From: Apteryx mantelli
Lineage: Eukaryota > Chordata > Aves > Apterygiformes > Apterygidae
DNA: 64,000 nucleotides
NCBI RefSeq assembly: GCF_036417845.1
Contig: NC_090020.1
Span: 34,394,425-34,458,424 of the forward strand
Reading direction: 5' to 3'
Every line of letters starts with the position of its first letter. Positions within the stretch are counted from its first letter, which is position 1. Positions 53,399 to 64,000 of the stretch are shown piece by piece. Position numbers and translations under genes: made by a program. The notes under the pieces were generated by a model, which was given only the letters and a program-made list of their open reading frames with translations, searched no databases and was not told the DNA's origin.

Positions 53399-53592
53399 TC
53401 AGAAGAAGTATTCCTTTTGATTTTCATTGGCTGTGTTTTGCATGCTGAGCTCACTTTTCAGCGCAGACTCAGTGCCGTCTTCATTTTCAGATCCTTTTGC
53501 CTCATTTTTTGAATATATGCTTTTTTTTTTATAAATGCGTATGGCTATGGCAGTGATGCAAAGTACGATGAATATCACGACTGCTATCACAC
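53399..53592 (-). CDS. CNTNAP5: CNTNAP5-like terminal coding exon: transmembrane helix and cytoplasmic tail
   Basis: Last coding exon. The acceptor is a strong polypyrimidine tract ending CTCCTCCTAG at 53593; the stop is TGA at 53401-53399. It encodes 63 residues. Residues about 1-19 (VIAVVIFIVLCITAIAIR) form one hydrophobic helix. A basic IYKKK stop-transfer segment follows, which in this family overlaps the juxtamembrane protein 4.1-binding region, then the SKNEAKGSENEDG stretch and an acidic, polar tail ending NENQKEYFF. The hydrophobic-x-hydrophobic C-terminus (Y-F-F) fits a class II PDZ ligand. Family knowledge: the CNTNAP2 tail ends in a KEWLI-type sequence and CNTNAP1 has a long proline-rich tail, while the ENQKEYFF ending is what I recall for CNTNAP5. 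An upstream in-frame ATG at 53620 is inside the intron and is not the start. Membrane protein family 0.95; the paralogue assignment is less certain. Confidence 0.88.
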
Positions 53593-56350
53593 CTAGGAGG
53601 AGGAAAGAGAGACAAGTCACAAAACAGGATATGCGAATAAGAAAGCATGGGCTGGGGAGTAGGACAAAGAAGGAATGACTCTATTGCATAGTGAAGTGAG
53701 GTGCCAGGGAGCACAAGAAATAGGAAGCCATAGCTGCTTTTGCACCAGAAATAGTGCTGCAGCACCAGCTACATGGTAAACATTTCCAATTTTGCACACG
53801 GTGGATACCAAAAGCTGCCACAGAATACCATAATTTTTTGAAACTTTTGAAGACAAGTCCAGTAGAGATTTAGGGCAGATTAGGGGGCTGTCTTTTCCCC
53901 CTTCACCATCACCCCCAGCTCTCAGCCAGTCTGACAGCTCAAGCTACTGCAGGCTTGAGAAACTGCTCTTCAGGGACTTTGCCACCAGACTACGACATGG
54001 GTTGACACAGGGCACCACTACAGCTCTGCTCTTCTCCCCCATTCCCACGGGTACAGGACAAAGTACTTTCTCTTCTCTCAGTCACTCACACCCTTCACCT
54101 CTCTCACCCCACCTGTCCATCAGGAGGGAAGGCGACACACAGCCCCTTGTCAGCCTTCCCCTGCCCATCCACTCTTGTGTCACTGCTCTAGCTCTGAGCA
54201 AGGGATCTGGAGAGCAGAGGCGGAGCAGAAGAGATGCACAGGGAAAAGTATATATCTGCAGTTCTGAACCAGAACCTGCACCAGTCCTGTCTGTGTATAC
54301 AATCAAATCCAAGCTTACGCTTACACAAAATTAATCCCATTCATAACCAGTACTCTGCACAAATCAGTTCAGGCCATAGGACAAGTGGTCCTGACTAAAT
54401 AATGCTTTTAATGAGGAGTATTCATAAAGGAAAATATACAACAGTTTATCACAAGGACTCCAGTGAATATTGGCCAGAGTTTATAGCTGCCTGTCTTCAG
54501 GTCAAATGGGACAAAACCTCTAACATTTATCCTGCCTTGCAGAAGATCCCCACTGCACCTAACTGCTTTTCATTTAAAAGGATTTCATAATCTGCTTGAA
54601 CTAAGGCTCCTGTCTATGTAACTGTCCCATTGTAATGAATAGACACTAGACAAAATACAGAAGATATGGGTGCAAAGCAAGGCTCACTGCATATTCAAGG
54701 TAAAATAAAATAGGTTTGGCTCCCTCCCTTCCCTGCAAGACTGTGGCACTCAGCCTGACATCCTAGATATGGTTGTGCCCTGCACAGTTACGTGAACCTA
54801 GGGTCCTAAGTAAGCAGAGTCAGTGCCTACACAGGGGGTAGTGAACAAGCTTTCTTTTCTAGCAGCTTTAATAATCCCAGCCTATAGGGTAAAATCATTA
54901 TCTTTACAGCCACCTGTACTATACTGTTCTGGCTGGACAGATAAAAAAGAAAGGAGGCAAAATAAATATAACTTTATACAGGGGTTTACTGAGATACTAT
55001 ATGTGATACATATCTGACATACAAGAGACTACGTATATTGGGCACTTAATCTTAAAGACAAGTATTTAACATTTATTGAAATGTTACCAGGGGTATGCTG
55101 CTCCCAGATCAACAGATTAGGAGCAGTGAGGAAAGAGATACTTCCCCAAGAGATATTTATGAGGCTACAAACTTCCAGCCCTTCTCCCCTCATCCTCTTT
55201 CCATCCTCAGGATGATCTCAGTCCCCATTCAAGTTGATGAGTTAGATGTGTGGGAGGAGAGGAATTTGGGGAGGAAAGAAACAGAAAGGAAGCAGAAACT
55301 GCTTGTGAAACAGAGGGGCAGGAAGCAAGATTTGTCTACAAGGAGGAAAAAATAATAAACAGTCTGAGAAATGGTTGTAATTCAGTGGTTCTGCTGTGCA
55401 AGATGGAACAACCTTCTGCATAACCTGGGCTACTGCAATTGGCTACTGCAAGCAAAATAAAAATACTTAGTACCCAAAAAAGTCCTCAAAAGAGAGTGCT
55501 GTAAATAAAAACGGACCATCCATTCTCAAGCAAAACCCAGCATTTGTCAGTTTGTCATTCTATAATATGAGCAGCCATCTTTCTTTTATGTTAATGGCCA
55601 TAGATTTTTTTACAGGACATTTTTTAGACTGTGAAATCTGAGTAAATATCTAGTGATCTGGTTCGTCTTTAGATTAAGTAGAACAGTCATTCCCTTGTTT
55701 CACAATCACAGTACGTGCCTTATGTGCCTTATGTGTATTTTAACATGTATTTTATTTTTAAACAGTAAATCAGTGAAAGTGGTTCTCTGCCCAAGAATGT
55801 ATTGTTTTCCAAATAATAACTAAAATGAAACATGCCTCAAAGTGTCAAAGGATTCTTTCAAAGAATGTGAGCCCCCATCTTCCCAAGAAAGAGCTGTACT
55901 GCTGAGATATATTAAACAAGAGATTCTTCACTTTGAACCTGTCCATGTAGCAAAAGGTAATGTTTTGGCATAGCCAGAGAGCAAACGTTGTTCTTTAAAC
56001 ATATGCTATTTGCCACAACAGATCCAAATAGTTTGTTGTTAGGTCATAGAAACTAGCATTATGCAGGCTGAAAACCTGTTCTTAATATCTTGTGCTTCAG
56101 CAGAGTATTCCAATATACAGAAACTGTGACGGCATAACTTTGTGTAACAAGAAAACCGGAGAGTTACTGCTTGCATTTTAAAACACACTTTCATCTTTGT
56201 CTTTCAACACATATCACTTGCAATAAAATCAAACTGTTGTGCTTTCTTTCCTTATGCACACAAAACTCTCACTGACTTCACGTCAACGCTGAAAGACTCA
56301 CAGTTATCAGAAAACTAAGATTTCAGTGGAGTTGTTATAGTCCCTATTAC
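53593..56350 (-). other. CNTNAP5: Last intron of CNTNAP5-like gene, about 2.8 kb
   Basis: Bounded by GTAATA at 56350 and CTCCTAG at 53593. It contains a locally GC-richer, C-rich stretch at about 53890-54300 in which open frames occur on both strands (54002-54334 plus, 54082-54312 minus). Neither resembles a known protein. No mobile element recognised. Confidence 0.8.
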
Positions 56351-56422
56351 CTCCAATAATTGCAGAGTCACTTCTGATTGCATTAGCTAAGGGCTCTCCC
56401 TCATCTATTGGTCCAGAATGAT
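56351..56422 (-). CDS. CNTNAP5: CNTNAP5-like exon, second from last: extracellular stalk
   Basis: Short 72-nt exon, 24 codons, phase 1 at both ends and too small to appear as an ORF. Acceptor: a T-rich tract then CTGCTGCAG before 56422. Donor: GGAG|GTAATAG at 56351/56350. Joined to its neighbours it reads (D)HSGPIDEGEPLANAIRSD then SAIIG(G), an acidic, proline-containing linker between the last laminin G domain and the membrane. CNTNAP proteins have a stalk exon of this kind just before the transmembrane helix. It is separated from the upstream exon by a 353-bp intron and from the last exon by about 2.8 kb. The three-way agreement of splice signals, phase and family sequence makes this secure as an exon. 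Confidence 0.88.
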
Positions 56423-56775
56423 CTGCAGCAGAAAAAGAAAGGAAAATGACAGACAAATAGAAGGAGGGTTCTCAAGATAAACACATATGGTTACAGCTCA
56501 CATACAGTATGGAACAGTGGCACTCGTGGGGTCCACAAGAGTGCAAATATCAGTGATGTAGATCACACTTTATAGAGATGTAGAGAAAAATGAAAATGCT
56601 CAGAGGAAAAGACAAAGGCTAGATAAAGGGAAGTAAGCACAAAGAGAAGAGAATTATTTTTCAAATTACCCCTCAGGTGTTAACGCATGTTAAAAAAAAG
56701 ACAGTAGTGATGCAGGTCATGAGTCCTCTACTTAGATTTTGCTTTAGAGATTAGCAAGTGAGAACCATATGCTAC
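56423..56775 (-). other. CNTNAP5: Intron of CNTNAP5-like gene, 353 bp
   Basis: Lies between the laminin G exon and the stalk exon, starting GTAGCA at 56775 and ending CTGCAG at 56423. Unusually short for this gene. I saw no repeats or other features in it. Confidence 0.85.
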
Positions 56776-56994
56776 CTGCAAATGAATGGGTTGTTTCACT
56801 TGATGTTGAGTCAGCTCCAGTTAAAGTGCCACAGTTGGATTCAGTGAAGCGTCCCTTTACAATGATGGGGGCTGAGCTGCTGTGGTGCAGTGCAGCCTTC
56901 AAAGGAGCAATGTGGTTGAACTGCACTGAAGAGAGACATCCAATAAACCCCTGAGAGTTTGCCTTCACAGTCTCCTCATCTACATTGCTGTTTT
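56776..56994 (-). CDS. CNTNAP5: CNTNAP5-like exon, third from last: end of the C-terminal laminin G domain
   Basis: Internal coding exon of a contactin-associated protein (Caspr/neurexin superfamily, a neuronal single-pass adhesion receptor). It has 219 nt, giving about 73 codons. The acceptor follows a pyrimidine-rich stretch ending in AACAG just right of 56994; the donor is G|GTAGCA at 56776/56775. The translation includes NSNVDEETVKANSQGF, then a GCLSSVQFNH segment, APLKAAL, and ESNCG, ending THSFA. GC-x-SSV-x-FN with a following APLKAAL is the typical last strand of a laminin G domain in this family, and the two cysteines probably close its disulphide. The exon enters and leaves in phase 1, matching its neighbours. 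The choice of CNTNAP5 over CNTNAP2/3/4 rests mainly on the tail encoded two exons downstream and on my recollection of the family. The upstream exons are not in the window. Confidence 0.85.
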
Positions 56995-58609
56995 CTGTTA
57001 ATCAAAAGGAACAGAACACAATTAATCATACCGCAAACGTACAAAAAAAGTGACAGAAGAATAAATGAATAATTAACCTGTGTTCCTCTGAGTATATTTG
57101 AGTACAACAACATATGTAGATTCACTGCATCCCTTTCTTGTCTGTCTTTAATTAAAAGACAGTCAGATACATTCAATACTTTAAGGATGCCAGTTGTCAG
57201 TCTGCTGAGGGAAATGCTTTTAACTTACTATAGCAAGTTCTAAAGCAAAAAGATTAAAATGTAACTAAAATATTTACATTAAAATGAATCATTTTTTCAT
57301 TCTGCAAAAAGATAAGGATGAAGTATGTGTTCATGAAAAATACATATTTTATTAGGTTCCTTCTCATAAATATGTACATTACTGGATCATATTCTTTCTA
57401 CAGATTCATATATCTACTCCATCCCACCATCATCAGCTTTGTCAAAACAAACAGTCTCTGAAGACCTCAGATTCAGGAAAGACATAATGATATTTTTCTG
57501 TGAAATTAAAAAAAAAAGAATATTGTTCCAATTGACTGTACATTTTAAACATGATACTATTAGTTTTTCCACTAAAAAAACTCCAAACCCTCTTATTCTC
57601 TTGAGCTGTCTTTCTAAGTATACGTATCCTGTCAGAGCTCACTATTTACTCAGCACCTAATGCTCACTAATACACTAGTCTGGCAATAGTTTCTTCACTC
57701 TGACAGTTCTAATTTAAGCAAAAACTGGGGGAGTTCTAATTGCTCAAAGTGGACTCTTAAAGAGAGTAAGTTTTTAAGTTTTAAGTAAGTAGGAATGTCG
57801 TCTCTTTCATTTACTCTTCAGCTTATCCTAGAACACACAGATCAACCTGAGATCTTTACAATGGCTACCATAACAATTTTAAATACCAACATACAATGCA
57901 ATCTTCATTATAGTGAGGTTGATATTGAAAACTGGGCTAACATGTTTCGGTAGAATGTCGCAAAGTAACAAGAAAACATCTTCCTCAGCTGCTTGCTCCT
58001 TAATTCAAAGCCGGTATACTATTAGATAGATGGATGTTAGCCAAATGTGTGCCCATCTAAACTGATAGATTACATAAAAAGTGGATGTTTAATTGCTTCT
58101 TTTATCTGGATGTCATGTAAAAAAGACTTTAGTCTGAGAGAACAAGAAAAAATTGTCCCAAAAATCATGTGGAAAGAAATATATTCCTAACTATACAGCA
58201 GATGGAAAATCTGAAGAGTGAAGGATTTTCTGTTAGCTTCTAGTTTCCTATGCAAAACATTTGGCAAATGTTGTATGCATATAATGCAAAAGAAAACTAG
58301 ATACTTAATAATCCTTAGGGTTCAGTTGACTCATTAGTTAGAAAAGACTATCGGGATAAAGTTAAACTTCATATTAGACCAAGTAATACCACCGGAAAAA
58401 GAGATAAACTTTGGGGAACACAAACTTATGTCAAATTTTCCTGACTGAAAATAACACATTAAAAAGATGTTGCTTATCAGACACTGTGCTTTGTATTAAG
58501 GTGCAATTTTGCACCCTTGGGCATCTTCATACCAGTCTATTTGCGAAATGTACTCAACATTTTTCAGAAAATAAAGAATAAATTACCCCACCAACATTGC
58601 CTCATTCAA

Positions 58610-58610
<1 letters not shown>

Positions 58611-58646
<36 letters not shown>
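58611..58646. repeat. (AAC)n trinucleotide repeat, about 12 units
   Basis: Pure AAC/CAA run inside the CNTNAP5-like intron. It reads as a polyglutamine stretch in one plus-strand frame, which is not a gene. Confidence 0.95.
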
Positions 58647-58647
<1 letters not shown>

Positions 58648-61600
58648 GAAAACAAAAACAAAACCAACCCTCTCTTTTGAATTCTACTTCAACCATCGGT
58701 CCTCTACGAAGCAGCATTGAAAGCTTGCAGACAGACATCTCCTAACAGAACATTTCAAGACAAGAATGGTGCAACCAAAAGACTTAGGTGTGACCTCTCT
58801 GCTTTTATGATGATGATAATCAAGCTTTCAATTTTTTTTCAGATTCTTGTGGAATCTTATCTTATCTCAGATCCTTTCTTTGCTTAGCTTTTTCCAGCTT
58901 GCCTATCATTTCTCTCAGCAAAAGTGTTTTTTTTAACCTACCCAGTAGAAAAAAAATAATGAACATTTGACATTCACAGTTCAATTGTCAGCTGGAGATG
59001 CTAATGGTGTACTCAGAATGGGCTGTCATGAAATCCTGCATTTGTACAACAGTCCTGTGTTGGTACATACATTTTATTACGGCCATGTTTTTTGCATTAG
59101 AAGTGTTTATTACAGTCAAGAGTAACTATATCGACGCACCCACTGACTTCAATCACATTTGGATTTTGTTTCTGCAGTAATTGTGTGACCAGGTAAATGC
59201 AGTGCCCCTACACACTGTAACTTTTTTAGAACATGAAGAAATGCAAGATTATTTTACTGAAGTTTAGGTTTAGATCAAACTGTTCAGGAGACATCAGGAG
59301 GAGATAAAGTGTTTTGGCCAAAAAAAAAAAATCCACATGTGGATCAGAAAGTTTACATGTTTTGGTATGTTGTTGCTGGTGGTTTTAATTAGAAAGTAGC
59401 TGATTTGAGGAAAATCTGCTAAAAATACCTCATTAAATAATCAGTTTTCTGAACTGTGGACTTTTGTGTGCAGAAGTATATCCTTTAAAAATATTCCAAA
59501 CCAGTTCAGGGCCCTTTTCATTAACTTGTTACCAGTTAGTTTACTACTGAAAAAAAGGCCAGTAAAGAAAGCAATTTAACTAACAGGAAATACCAAAAAA
59601 AAAAAAAAGAGAGAGATTTGCCACTGAGACTTTTAAAAATCCAGCAGTCAGGAGTTACAAGTAGGTGTTATTTCTGGAGCTGTCATTTGCCACATTGCTG
59701 AGAGTGACTAGAAAAAAAAATATTTTAATGTTTCATTTTTTAATGTTTTATTTTAAACATTAGAAGGCAAATATTTGCAAACAGAATTATTTCATCAAAT
59801 TAAAGTATCTTGGCTAAATCTCTGAATATTGATTTTTAAATACTGGCATTTCATCCAAGATTTTAAGACTGTGGAAACATTCTGTTTCCCCAAATGATTG
59901 CCCTGAAAAGCTTCTTTATTGGAAGTATGCCTAGACAAGTTTGGTTGACTAAATTAAAAGTCTGATGAAAAAAAAAACCAGGTTTTAAAATATCCCTCTC
60001 ATGAACTTGCTGGACTACATTTATGTGTACATTAAATTAAAGCAGCTGTGTAGAAAATGCATATTTTACACCAAAAGCATATATTAAAAGCTTTTCTAAT
60101 CCACCTTTAAAAGACTAAATTTTGCTCTCTTCTTACTATTTGAATTCCCAAATAGTAACAAAAAATTGCTCTAAGGGAAATGGGACTTTTCAAAGCAACT
60201 GTTAATTAGCATGCGCTTCACTTCGGCACTTGTGTAGGAGTACCCAGACATTATTGTTTTAAAAGGCTGATTTTAAATTAACAATTTGAATTATCATATA
60301 TTTTACATATCAGTGGAGCACAGTGAGAGTTTTGCAATTCCATCACTCCTTTATCAATAAAAACTAATAATTACTTCTTCTTTCTTAAGCAAGCTGTACA
60401 GTTATTAATTATCCTCAACAATATTCCCATAAGTAAGTTAAATAGTCTTGTATGTATTGCAGAGACAAGTAAACTGATACGAAAAAGGACAAATTGACTA
60501 TAAATAGATATGAACAGTTTTAATACACAGAAATCACATTTTAAATGTGGGTACAAAATATCCTTGAAGAGATCAGTTTAAAATTATTTTATTGGTTTAA
60601 CTTAGAACTTTTGTTTAACAGTCTAGTGAAACTTTCTTTTTATTTATTATTAAAATAACCACTTTTACATTGCTTGAGGTGTCCATACTCAGGGTCATGC
60701 CTTGGTTTAACTAAATTGGCTTAAAATCATGCACTCTCTTAAGTTGTTAAACTCTGCATATAAATCAGATCCAAGTAAAGCTTGCTGAAAACATATCCTT
60801 ATCTTAGTTGGCAGGGAAAGATTAACTGCTGTCCCCTAAGAAGAACATCTCCCAGGGCTGTCCGCTCTCCTGCTGGCCTGGCTAGGTTGCTTTGTCGTGG
60901 CCAAATATGTCTTTACTCAGCTGAAGTAAATTACTTTATCAGCAGGTTACCATAAGAAGAGAGGCTTCTCTAGCCTTCCTGCAGTGTGGGTTGCTTTGAG
61001 AGGGAGTACCTTTGAAGGGGAAAAACTGTAAGAAGCCCTTTTGGCTTTCATCCTGCAAACTGGGTGGCTGAATGTGCTTTCTTCTCCTTTCCTTCACAAT
61101 TTGTCCTTCATGTATTTAGCTGAGTCCCAACATCCTTTAGCTCCCGGCCTATTTTGTCACCATGTTACATAAAGCGAAATTCAAGGGTCTTTAACCTGGA
61201 AAACTTAGGTTTGGGGAAATGAGAGAGACCACTGATATTTTTTTCTGGGAATTCAAAATTAGTTAAGTAACTGACTCTCAGATTTGCTTTTAACAAAAAC
61301 TTGGCCTATATATAACTGCAGAAGAGTTCAGACCGAGCACCTCTTCAACTGAAGATGACTCTTAGAAAATCCATAGCTTTCTGACAACTTGTCAGTTTTT
61401 GACTGACCAACATTTCAAAGTATGAGAAGTAAATAATGGTTTCCTATTTTGGTACTTCTTCCTTTGTTTAAACATCTTGTTTCTACTCTCTTCACAGGAT
61501 CCCCTCCCATTTCTAGACTGCAGGACTTCACGAGAATCAGACCCAGAGTAGTCACATCTATAAAAGAAACAGCAGCTCTTCAGCAACATCCCCCTTTAAA

Positions 61601-62720
61601 AGGGAGACCAGTACAGCATATTTTTTCCTCAGGACAGAGTCAAATTGAGCTGAATGCCCCCAAGGTCTTTGTAACTCCATGCCTCACACTACTCTGATGA
61701 TGCAAAGCAATCATATAACCAAAGAAATGACCATCTCTGGACTTTTATAACAATGTGGTTTTTTTTGGCAGAGACAACATTGGTCTTTAATTTAAATTAC
61801 TGATCAAAAGAGACTGCTATTTTCCTGAAAATGTACATTTCATTATATTGGATCAAATATATTTTTAAGTAAAATTATGTAAGCTTTGATAAGAAATTTC
61901 ATAACAAAGAAGTCAAATCCGTTACTTCTGTATTGTTCATTGTGATATTGCCCTTATGTGAGTGTGATTGGGATAGAATAATACATTCCAAAATATTATC
62001 AATGCTTGTTTCAATTTTATTATTGATTTATTTTTAAACACATTTTCAACAATTTTCATCTAAAGGTTTATATTTCAGCTAATACTGCTTTATACATATG
62101 CTTAAAATTATGATCGTCTTTTCCATTCTCTCTCTGTGCATATCTACATACTAGTTCTTTGCTGGACTTTGTGTTCTATAAAAGCAATTTCTAGTTTTCA
62201 AAATTAATATACATTTGTTTGTGTTAGAAGTCTTTAATTACTTTTCCAGTCAGAAAACAGATCAAATAGACTAGTTTTCTTCCAAAAAATCACAACTATG
62301 TGAAAATTAGGATTTTTAAAAAACCTTATAAATGTGATCTTTAAATTTTATTATTTAATTCATTTTAAGGTAATTCCCATCAGTACTCTGTTACTGGAAA
62401 TATAAAAAAAAAATCATTGAATACATTTTATTATATGTTCAAAACAATCCTTTCATGTCTTCTAGATATCAGTCTTAGAACTGAAAAACACAGCCACCTG
62501 TTGTATGAGCCATTAAATTATTTACACCTGAAATGTCACATTCAGATCTCTCACAAATACTTTGTCTACATATCTGCTTTTCAAAACAATGATATGTCAG
62601 ATGTCATCTTAATTATGCATCTGTTTGGAAACTATGAATATTCTGTGAGCCTGAAAGTATTATGAAACCCTTTTTTCCAGCCAAGATTACATGTAGGAGA
62701 GGCTGCTTTGGGAACTGATG

Positions 62721-62740
62721 TGTGTGCACATGTGCACACA
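62721..62740. repeat. Perfect 20-bp palindrome in alternating purine-pyrimidine DNA
   Basis: Two arms TGTGTGCACA / TGTGCACACA are exact reverse complements with no spacer. The alternating purine-pyrimidine pattern extends to about 62718-62746, which favours Z-DNA or cruciform formation under supercoiling. It lies in the CNTNAP5-like intron. Confidence 0.85.
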
Positions 62741-64000
62741 TATGTGAGACAGAGAGAATTAAACTCTCGTTTTACTCAGAACAGAGGCGAAGACGATCTG
62801 CATGCACCTTTTGTGCAGCTTTTGTATGATTTGAATGTGGTACAGGTCAGACAGACGCAGCCCCAGATTTATTGCCTCTAATCCAGTGGCCTGAAGGACA
62901 TTTTTAGATAATGCTTTACTCGTCAACAGGAGATTTTATGGAAAAACAGCAGTTTTCTACTTTCATACTCAGGACAGTATTTCTGAGTCTGTTACAATGG
63001 CAGAAACATTGATTTTCCAAAGCTGTTATAGTATTCCCAAAGGTACTATACCACAAGTGGTAGATATATAGATCCTGGAGGCACACCTCAGGTACATAGT
63101 AGTAAAATTCCTCTAAACTAAACCATATAAAACTGAATGTTCAGAAACACTTTTTAGAACTTCTCTTTTAGGCTAGGTATTGTATAAAACATGTAAATAT
63201 TTCCCATAAGCATAAGGAAGTAAGATAAAATAATACAACATCTATACCAATTTGAGAGGAAAACTCAATTTCTTCTATGTTTTCTGAATTTATTCCTACA
63301 AAAAGCCTTTGTTAACACTTTAGCTTACTTAAAGGGATTTTAAAAGAATGAGAAACCATCACTCTCCTGCAGGCAGTTCACTGGCTAAATGGTCAAGCAC
63401 CAAAGAGAGATCAAGGGAGGCAGGTCATTTTCCAGTCTTGTTTTGGAAAAAGGTGCCATAATTTTTGTTAAAAATATTTTCTATATTAAAAATAAACAGA
63501 GTTGCTGACAGTGATGATAACAACCAGTATGTCATATAAAATCCTAAACCTTTAAGTTCTGTAAACCTATGTATGATCTTTTCCAGTAACCAGTATTTTG
63601 GCAGACCCATTTATTCTATACTTCCCTTAAGACTAAACATGGAGGGATGAAAATAATCAGCCTTAACTGCAAAACAGTGAAAAGGTCAGTGCAGCATTAG
63701 TCAGTGTGCACCACAGACTATGCCAGGCTTTACAGCTCTGTTTTCACACTGTTGCAACAAAAACTGCTATTAGAGCAAGAACATGCAAAAGAACCTTTAC
63801 TTGATACTGAAATGTAACAACACAAATTTTAAATCACTTTACAGGAAGGAGAAATAAAATTTCCTGCAAGTTTTCACCAGCACCACACCTTACTCTATCA
63901 CTGAGGTTTCCCAATATGACAAATATGAAAATAAAAAGATCTTGAGAATTCTAGTTCAGCCTATTTTATTTTAACATAATTGAAAGAATGGCAGTTGCAG

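Larger units (their letters stand above)
56995..64000 (-). other. CNTNAP5: Intron of CNTNAP5-like gene (partial)
   Basis: Everything right of the 56994 acceptor is inferred to be intron. I examined the minus-strand open frames here (for example 57442-57642, 60371-60556, 61392-61589, 63425-63610), and none carries laminin G, EGF or fibrinogen-like signatures with flanking splice signals. The sequence is AT-rich and holds an AAC microsatellite (58611-58646), an alternating purine-pyrimidine palindrome (62721-62740) and several A or T tracts. A very short exon could be missed by eye. Long introns are usual for this gene. Confidence 0.6.

Noticed and set aside
53399..53620. Reading the last CNTNAP5 exon as a separate 73-residue protein starting at 53620
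   Set aside because: The first residues are the translated splice acceptor tract; the AG at 53593 and phase match to the upstream exon show it is an exon.
57442..57642. Minus-strand frame in the CNTNAP5 intron as a further upstream exon
   Set aside because: No laminin G, EGF or fibrinogen-like sequence and no matching phase-1 splice sites.
58517..58720. Polyglutamine-containing frame
   Set aside because: The glutamines come from the intronic AAC microsatellite.
60205..60235. Sequence faintly like the start of U6 snRNA (GCGCTTCACTTCGGCA)
   Set aside because: Only about 15 bases agree and the conserved U6 body does not follow.

Overview
The window reads as avian nuclear DNA: AT-rich, gene-poor vertebrate sequence with short tandem repeats, spliced exons, and CR1 LINE retrotransposons whose 3' ends carry the avian-type ATTCTGTG octamer repeat. 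I found no operons, phage genes, CRISPR arrays or bacterial features. The species cannot be named from the sequence alone.

The only host gene I can support lies on the minus strand at the right side. Three consecutive GT-AG exons (56994-56776, 56422-56351, 53592-53399) encode the C-terminus of a contactin-associated protein, best matching CNTNAP5 (CASPR5). They cover the end of the last laminin G domain, a short extracellular stalk, one transmembrane helix, a basic juxtamembrane segment, and a cytoplasmic tail ending in -EYFF. All junctions are phase 1, so the three join in frame. The rest of the gene must lie to the right, since 56995-64000 looks like intron. About 50 kb downstream of its stop codon shows no other convincing gene, as expected for a gene desert.

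Mobile elements account for most of the other interpretable sequence. A long, 5'-truncated CR1 copy (about 18958-22210, plus strand) keeps the end of ORF1 (esterase-like) and all of ORF2 (endonuclease and reverse transcriptase). ORF2 is broken by one 1-bp frameshift and two in-frame TGA codons. A second young CR1 3' fragment lies on the minus strand at 33863-34192. An older, degraded CR1 3' fragment lies at about 10560-10800. A much older CR1-type 3' end with a TTTCTATG terminal repeat, of the kind abundant in turtles and crocodilians, is at about 31419-31613, with a weaker possible relative on the minus strand at about 1455-1570. A GC-richer block at about 26130-26705 resembles a solo endogenous-retrovirus LTR.

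The remainder is AT-rich non-coding DNA with microsatellites, a few GC-rich patches and some structure-forming motifs. I found no clear evidence of a previously undescribed system. The most informative signals are the layered CR1 history and the way one CR1 copy explains a stop codon in the other.
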